A stretch of DNA of 5,219 bases from JAWVFM01 sp038237625 (lineage in GTDB: Bacteria > Actinomycetota > Thermoleophilia > Solirubrobacterales > 70-9): positions 1 through 5,219 of the forward strand of contig JBBRYM010000035.1 of NCBI GenBank assembly GCA_038237625.1, in the 5' to 3' direction. Under the pieces are notes generated by a model. The model was not told the DNA's origin. It searched no databases and saw only the letters and a list, made by a program, of their open reading frames with translations. Shown here one piece after another: positions 1-5,219 of this stretch. The first letter of the stretch is position 1; every line of letters begins with the position of its first letter. A program made the position numbers and the translations under genes.

Positions 1-1403
1 GAGATGTCCAGGCCGGCCTCCTCCTCCTCCTCGGTGACGCGCAGGCCGTAGACCTGCTTGATCACCCAGAAGGTGGCAAAGCTCAACACGAACACGAACG
101 AGAACGCGATCACCAGGCCGACGCCCTGCGCGATGAGCTGGCTGAGCTTGCCCGAGTAGAACAGGCCGCCCTCCGGATCGCCGAACGCGTTGAACTTCGC
201 GAACCGCGGCGAGGTGAACAGCCCGCAGGAGAGCGTCCCCCAGATGCCCGCCAGGCCGTGCGCCGAAAGGGCACCGACCGGGTCGTCCACCAGCTTGTCG
301 ATCGCGTAGACGCCCAGCACGACGATGACGCCGGCGACTCCGCCGATGATCGGCGCCGCCCACAGCTCCACGTAGCCCGAGGGCGCCGTGATGGCCACAA
401 GCGCGGCGATCGCGCCGTTGCCCGCCATGCCGATGTCGATCGTCTTCGTCTTCGCCATGGAGGTGATCACCGCGGTGATCACGCCGGCGCCGGCCGCGAG
501 GTTGGTGACCAGCAGCACCTGCGGGAAGCGGCCGTCCAGCGCGCCCAACGTGGAGCCCGGGTTGAACCCGAACCAGCCGAGCCACAGGATCAGGACGCCG
601 AGCCCGAACAGCGGCATGCTGTGGCCGGGGATCGCCCGCGGCTTGCCGTCGGCGCCGTACTTGCCCCGGCGCGGCCCGAGCAGCAGCAGCGCCGCCAGCG
701 CGCCCGTGGCTCCGATGAGGTGGACGGCGGTCGAGCCCGCGAAGTCCTGCATCCCGGCGATGCCGGTGCCGAGCCAGTCACCGGTCTGGAGGAAGCCCCC
801 GCCGAAGACCCAGCCCGCACCGAGCGGGTAGATCACGGCGGCGAAGACGACCGAGTAGATGACATAGACGCCGAACTTGATCCGCTCGAGCGTCGTGCCC
901 CACACGATCGCCAGCGAGACGGCGGCGAAGACGAACTGGAAGAAGAACTTCGATTCGATCGTCGCATCGGAGGCGGCCATGACCGGGAAGGCCTTGAGGG
1001 GATCGCCGTAGTTGGTCAGGAAGAAGCCCTCCGCGCCGTAGAGGCCGCCGGCCTTCTTGGCCCCGAAGGCGATCGCGAAGCCGCACGCCCACCAGGCGAT
1101 GGCCGCGATCGAGAAGTTCGTGAGGATCTTGGCCACGACCGTCCCCGCGTTCTTCCCGCGCGAGAAGCCGATCTCCAGGAACGCGAAGCCCGCCTGCATG
1201 AACATCACCAGGACGCCCGCGAGGATCACCCAGATGGAGTTGATCGCAACGCTCTGCTTGAGAACCTCCGCGGTCCCGTCGTCCTTGATCTCGCCGAACG
1301 CCGTGGTCGGCAGGGCCATCGCCACCAGGGCACCTAGGGCCAGTGCGAGCAGGAGCCCGGCACGGCGGTCCGAGACGGCCCTGATCAGCTTGGAACTGCG
1401 CAT
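1..1403 (-). CDS. amt: Ammonium transporter (Amt/Mep/Rh family), C-terminus cut by window edge
   Basis: This is an inner-membrane ammonium channel that feeds ammonium to glutamine synthetase. The frame stays open for 467 codons from the ATG to the left edge. Residues 1-37 look like a signal peptide: a basic start, a hydrophobic core at about 15-31, and possible cleavage after TTA (33-35) or FG (36-37). About eleven hydrophobic segments follow. Family hallmarks include ERIKF (173-177), DFAGSTAVH (220-228), the block ending in GFNPGS (279-284) and SAHG (380-383). By comparison with E. coli AmtB, as I remember it, D220 matches D160, H228 and H382 match the twin pore histidines H168 and H318, F159 and F280 match the gate phenylalanines F107 and F215, and S284 matches S219. 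The tryptophan of the recruitment site (W148) is F200 here. The tail has GLRV, an acidic run, then GLDI (464-467), like the cytoplasmic region contacted by PII proteins. Only some 10-30 residues should be missing. It is divergent from glnN. The start is supported by a strong Shine-Dalgarno sequence and the signal peptide. Confidence 0.97.
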   Translation of the reverse strand, partial: MRSSKLIRAVSDRRAGLLLALALGALVAMALPTTAFGEIKDDGTAEVLKQSVAINSIWVILAGVLVMFMQAGFAFLEIGFSRGKNAGTVVAKILTNFSIAAIAWWACGFAIAFGAKKAGGLYGAEGFFLTNYGDPLKAFPVMAASDATIESKFFFQFVFAAVSLAIVWGTTLERIKFGVYVIYSVVFAAVIYPLGAGWVFGGGFLQTGDWLGTGIAGMQDFAGSTAVHLIGATGALAALLLLGPRRGKYGADGKPRAIPGHSMPLFGLGVLILWLGWFGFNPGSTLGALDGRFPQVLLVTNLAAGAGVITAVITSMAKTKTIDIGMAGNGAIAALVAITAPSGYVELWAAPIIGGVAGVIVVLGVYAIDKLVDDPVGALSAHGLAGIWGTLSCGLFTSPRFAKFNAFGDPEGGLFYSGKLSQLIAQGVGLVIAFSFVFVLSFATFWVIKQVYGLRVTEEEEEAGLDI

Positions 1404-1406
1404 ACG

Positions 1407-1414
1407 TCCTCCTC
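1407..1414 (-). promoter_or_regulatory. Ribosome binding site of amt
   Basis: On the minus strand this reads GAGGAGGA, a near-perfect anti-16S match. It ends about 3-4 nt before the ATG at 1403, a little tighter than usual. It fixes the start at the ATG that gives a complete signal peptide, rather than at a later internal Met. Confidence 0.85.
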
Positions 1415-1456
1415 GGTTGGGATGCGCCACGCAGTGTGTGGAGCGCCCGGCCGGCT

Positions 1457-1473
1457 GTGTTTATCCCGGTGTC
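1457..1473 (-). promoter_or_regulatory. 17-bp conserved motif upstream of amt (promoter element or operator)
   Basis: On the amt sense strand the site reads GACACCGGGATAAACAC and lies 53 nt before the amt start codon. The same motif, with one mismatch, sits before glnN in that gene's own orientation. GATAAA (1465 down to 1460) could serve as a -10 box. On this side a TTGGCG (1489 down to 1484) lies 18 nt upstream as a plausible -35, giving about four of six matches to each sigma-70 hexamer. The motif also carries ACAC twice with a 12-bp period. Whether it is a core promoter or a regulator site cannot be settled from the sequence. Confidence 0.55.
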
Positions 1474-1478
1474 GAAGA

Positions 1479-1549
1479 TTCGCCGCCAATTGTTCGCCAG
1501 TCGGTCGAGGTGCCCGACCCGGCGTTCGATCTGCCGACCCGGCGGCGAA
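1479..1549. repeat. 9-bp inverted repeat, TTCGCCGCC / GGCGGCGAA
   Basis: TTCGCCGCC at 1479-1487 is answered by its exact reverse complement at 1541-1549, in the middle of the divergent promoter region. The arms sit at different distances from the two 17-bp motifs: 5 nt on the amt side and 19 nt on the glnN side. The symmetry with the motif pair is therefore imperfect. GC-rich 9-mers like this can arise by chance, so this is a weak entry. Confidence 0.25.
1514..1544 (+). repeat. 11-bp direct repeat, CCGACCCGGCG, 20-bp period
   Basis: Two exact copies lie at 1514-1524 and 1534-1544, separated by nine bases (TTCGATCTG). The 20-bp period is close to two turns of the helix, so a dimeric regulator could read both copies on one face of the DNA. 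They lie in the centre of the amt-glnN divergent region, between the two 17-bp motifs. No known operator is recognised. Confidence 0.35.
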
Positions 1550-1568
1550 GGCGAGCGCGCGACCTTTG

Positions 1569-1585
1569 GACACAGGGATAAACAC
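1569..1585 (+). promoter_or_regulatory. 17-bp conserved motif upstream of glnN (promoter element or operator)
   Basis: This copy reads GACACAGGGATAAACAC and lies 61 nt before the glnN start codon. It matches the amt-side copy at 16 of 17 bases, with C replaced by A at the sixth base, and together the two form a widely spaced inverted repeat. GATAAA is at 1577-1582. Unlike the amt side, no convincing -35 hexamer lies 16-18 nt upstream. That favours a regulator site, or a promoter that depends on an activator. Confidence 0.55.
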
Positions 1586-1630
1586 GCTCGGGCGCCGGGC
1601 TGTCAACCTGCCGCGCTTCGCCCCCTTCGC

Positions 1631-1639
1631 AGGAGGAAG
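1631..1639 (+). promoter_or_regulatory. Ribosome binding site of glnN
   Basis: AGGAGGAAG sits 7 nt before the ATG at 1647, which is ideal spacing. It decides the start: the open frame extends upstream to 1422, but only this ATG has a strong Shine-Dalgarno sequence, and family similarity begins just after it. Confidence 0.9.
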
Positions 1640-1646
1640 CTCATCC

Positions 1647-3797
<2,151 letters not shown>

Positions 3798-3839
3798 ATG
3801 GCCGCGCTCTTCCTCAGACGCTCGCCGCGGGGCCGCTGA
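3798..3839 (+). CDS. Possible 13-codon linker ORF between glnN and the SDR gene
   Basis: An ATG immediately follows the glnN stop codon (TAGATG). It opens a frame coding MAALFLRRSPRGR, whose TGA overlaps the SDR start (TGATG). No clear Shine-Dalgarno sequence precedes it. If translated, it would carry ribosomes from glnN to the SDR start, which itself has only a weak GGGG-type site. It may equally be a chance ORF in a short spacer. The peptide resembles nothing I recognise. Confidence 0.15.
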   Translation: MAALFLRRSPRGR

Positions 3840-4624
3840 TGGACCTCGCGGGCGCCACGGCCCTCGTCACCGGGGCCAACCGCGGGATCGGCCGCGCGCT
3901 CGCCGAGGCGCTCGCCGGTCGCCCCCTGCGCCTCGTGCTCGCGGGGGTGCGCGACCCGGAGGGCTTCGCCCCGATCTCGGGCGCGGCGGAGGTTCGCCCC
4001 GTACGGATGGACCTGTCCTCGCGGGCGAGCCTCGACGCGAGCTGCGAGGAACTCGGGGAAGAGCTCGGGCGGATCGACCTGCTCGTCAACAACGCCGGTA
4101 AGATGACCGGCGGCCTGCTCGAGGAGCAGGACATGGCCGAGGTCTACGCGATGCTCCAGGTCAACCTCGTCGCCGTCGCCCACCTCACCCACAACGTGCT
4201 GCCGGGCATGCTCGCCCGGGGCGCCGGGAAGATCGTCAACAACACGTCGATCTCCGGCTACGCGCACTTCCCCGGGGCCAGCACGTACGCCGCGGCCAAG
4301 ACCGGCGCCGTCGCGCTGAGCGAGTCCCTGCGCCGCGAGCTGGAGGGAACCGGCGTGAGCGTGCTCCACCTCATCACCCCCGGGGTCAAGACCGACATGC
4401 TCGCCGCGACCGAGGAGGTCTACGGGCGCCACATCGACACATCCGGCTGGGACCGCGTCGAGCCCGCCGACTGGGCCGCGAAGGTCCTTAGAGGGATCGA
4501 AGAAGACGCTCGCGTCGTCCATCCCGGCGGCAGGTCGGGGCTCGCTGTCCTGGCCTCCCGCGGTCCGGCGGTCCTGCTCGACCGGATCAGCGATCGGATG
4601 TTCAGCCGGCAGCCGCGGAGCTGA
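3839..4624 (+). CDS. Short-chain dehydrogenase/reductase (SDR), classical type
   Basis: This is a soluble NAD(P)-dependent oxidoreductase of 261 residues, the usual size for a classical SDR. It has a Rossmann fold with TGANRGIG (11-18) binding the cofactor, D58 in the RMDLS strand, NNAG (84-87), the structural asparagine N109, and the catalytic set S137, Y150 and K154 in the YAAAK context (150-154). PGVKTDM (181-187) follows in the cofactor loop. R38 after the second strand hints at NADPH preference. The substrate cannot be read from the sequence. There is no signal peptide or clear membrane segment, though the C-terminal 30 residues contain a hydrophobic, basic helix that might touch the membrane. 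The start is the ATG that places the glycine motif at residue 11. Its Shine-Dalgarno sequence is weak (CGGGG), so it is probably transcribed, and perhaps translated, as a follow-on from glnN. Its 3' end overlaps the convergent methyltransferase gene. Confidence 0.93.
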   Translation: MDLAGATALVTGANRGIGRALAEALAGRPLRLVLAGVRDPEGFAPISGAAEVRPVRMDLSSRASLDASCEELGEELGRIDLLVNNAGKMTGGLLEEQDMAEVYAMLQVNLVAVAHLTHNVLPGMLARGAGKIVNNTSISGYAHFPGASTYAAAKTGAVALSESLRRELEGTGVSVLHLITPGVKTDMLAATEEVYGRHIDTSGWDRVEPADWAAKVLRGIEEDARVVHPGGRSGLAVLASRGPAVLLDRISDRMFSRQPRS

Positions 4625-5219
4625 GCGCGAGAGCCTCGCCGGCTCCCGGTACGGCCGCACGCCACTGCGGCTTGGCCAGCACCATCTGCACGAGCCCGAT
4701 GCGCCGCTCGGCGAACCCGGCCTCGCAGTAAGAGAGGTACAGGCGCCAGAGGCGCCGGAAGCGCCCGTCGTAGCCCAGCGCGAGGACCCGCTCGCCGGCG
4801 GCGTCGAAGTTCGCCCGCCAGCGGCGCAGCGTCTCGGCATAGTGCGGGGTGATGTCCTCGAGGTCAACGGTCGAGAGGTCCGTCCTGCGCCCGAGGCACC
4901 GGGCGATCACCTCGCGCGAGGGCAGGCAGCCGTTGGGGAAGATGAAGGTGCGGATGAAGGACTTCGAGCCCTTCTCCACCTGGTAGGCGCGGTCGTCGAT
5001 CGTGATCGCCTGGAGGAACATCGCTCCGTCGGGCTTGAGCAGCTGCGAGCAGCGGGCGAAGAACGTGCCGAAGTCCCTTGAGCCCACGGCCTCGATCATC
5101 TCGATCGAGACGAGCTTGTCGTAGGACCCGCGCAGCTCGCGGTAGTCGTCGAGCAGGACGGTCACGCGATCCTGGAGGCCGGCCTCCCGCACCCGGGCGA
5201 CCGCGTAGTCATGCTGCTC
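4602..5219 (-). CDS. cfa: Cyclopropane-fatty-acyl-phospholipid synthase family methyltransferase, N-terminus outside window
   Basis: This is the C-terminal 205 residues of an S-adenosylmethionine-dependent enzyme that methylenates or methylates unsaturated acyl chains of membrane phospholipids. The frame is open to the right edge, and family members are usually about 380-430 residues, so roughly half is missing. In window numbering, EQHDYA (1-6) continues the SAM-binding fold, SIEMIEAVG (38-46) is a hallmark, and IFPNGCLPS (93-101) is nearly invariant in the family. From memory of E. coli Cfa, E43 matches E239, I72 matches I268 and Y127 matches Y317. H266 is replaced by Q70 in the FLQAITI segment, as in the large QAITI-type clade and plant homologs. 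The product could be a cyclopropane or a methyl-branched acyl chain. Members of this clade are often found with SDR and flavin oxidoreductase genes; here only the convergent SDR is visible. The stop lies inside the 3' end of the SDR gene. Confidence 0.95.
   Translation of the reverse strand, partial: EQHDYAVARVREAGLQDRVTVLLDDYRELRGSYDKLVSIEMIEAVGSRDFGTFFARCSQLLKPDGAMFLQAITIDDRAYQVEKGSKSFIRTFIFPNGCLPSREVIARCLGRRTDLSTVDLEDITPHYAETLRRWRANFDAAGERVLALGYDGRFRRLWRLYLSYCEAGFAERRIGLVQMVLAKPQWRAAVPGAGEALALSSAAAG

Noticed and set aside
258..1337. Long plus-strand open frame (359 codons) opposite amt
   Set aside because: It runs in codon register on the opposite strand of a clear Amt gene. High GC at third positions removes stops there. 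The translation is Arg/Asp/Glu/His-rich, without any recognisable domain.
1422..1646. 75-codon upstream extension of the glnN frame
   Set aside because: It covers the divergent promoter region, lacks a ribosome site and has no family similarity. The ATG at 1647 has an excellent Shine-Dalgarno sequence.
3798..3838. Terminator hairpin after glnN
   Set aside because: Short GC-rich palindromes such as CCGCGG exist, but there is no convincing stem-loop followed by a T run, so read-through into the SDR gene is more likely.

Overview
The window is GC-rich (roughly 70% by eye) and densely coded. It holds four protein genes: two for nitrogen acquisition, divergently arranged, and two with a lipid or redox flavour, convergently arranged. 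The GC content and the style of the proteins suggest a high-GC soil-type bacterium. An actinobacterium of the Thermoleophilia/Solirubrobacterales sort is my best guess, but nothing in the window proves the taxon.

Layout. Minus strand, 1-1403: an Amt-family ammonium channel, complete at its N-terminus and cut at the left edge just inside its cytoplasmic C-terminal tail. 1404-1646: a 243-bp divergent promoter region. It contains one near-identical 17-bp motif (16 of 17 bases match) in front of each gene, in the sense orientation of that gene and 53 to 61 nt before its start codon. Plus strand, 1647-3797: a full-length type III glutamine synthetase (716 aa). Plus strand, 3839-4624: a classical short-chain dehydrogenase/reductase (261 aa) 41 bp downstream, probably co-transcribed. 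Minus strand, 4602-5219: the C-terminal 205 residues of a cyclopropane-fatty-acid-synthase-family methyltransferase, whose tail overlaps the SDR tail by 23 bp.

How the genes fit together. Amt brings in ammonium and glutamine synthetase fixes it onto glutamate, so the divergent pair forms a compact ammonium uptake and assimilation module. The shared motif suggests joint control, probably by nitrogen status. No PII gene (glnK) is visible, but the Amt tail has the conserved shape that PII proteins act on, and a PII gene could lie past the left edge. The SDR and the methyltransferase belong to families often found together in lipid-modification loci, but here they are convergent, so a shared pathway is only a suggestion.

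I found no RNA gene, mobile element, CRISPR array or clearly undescribed system. The most interesting non-coding signal is the paired motif between amt and glnN.
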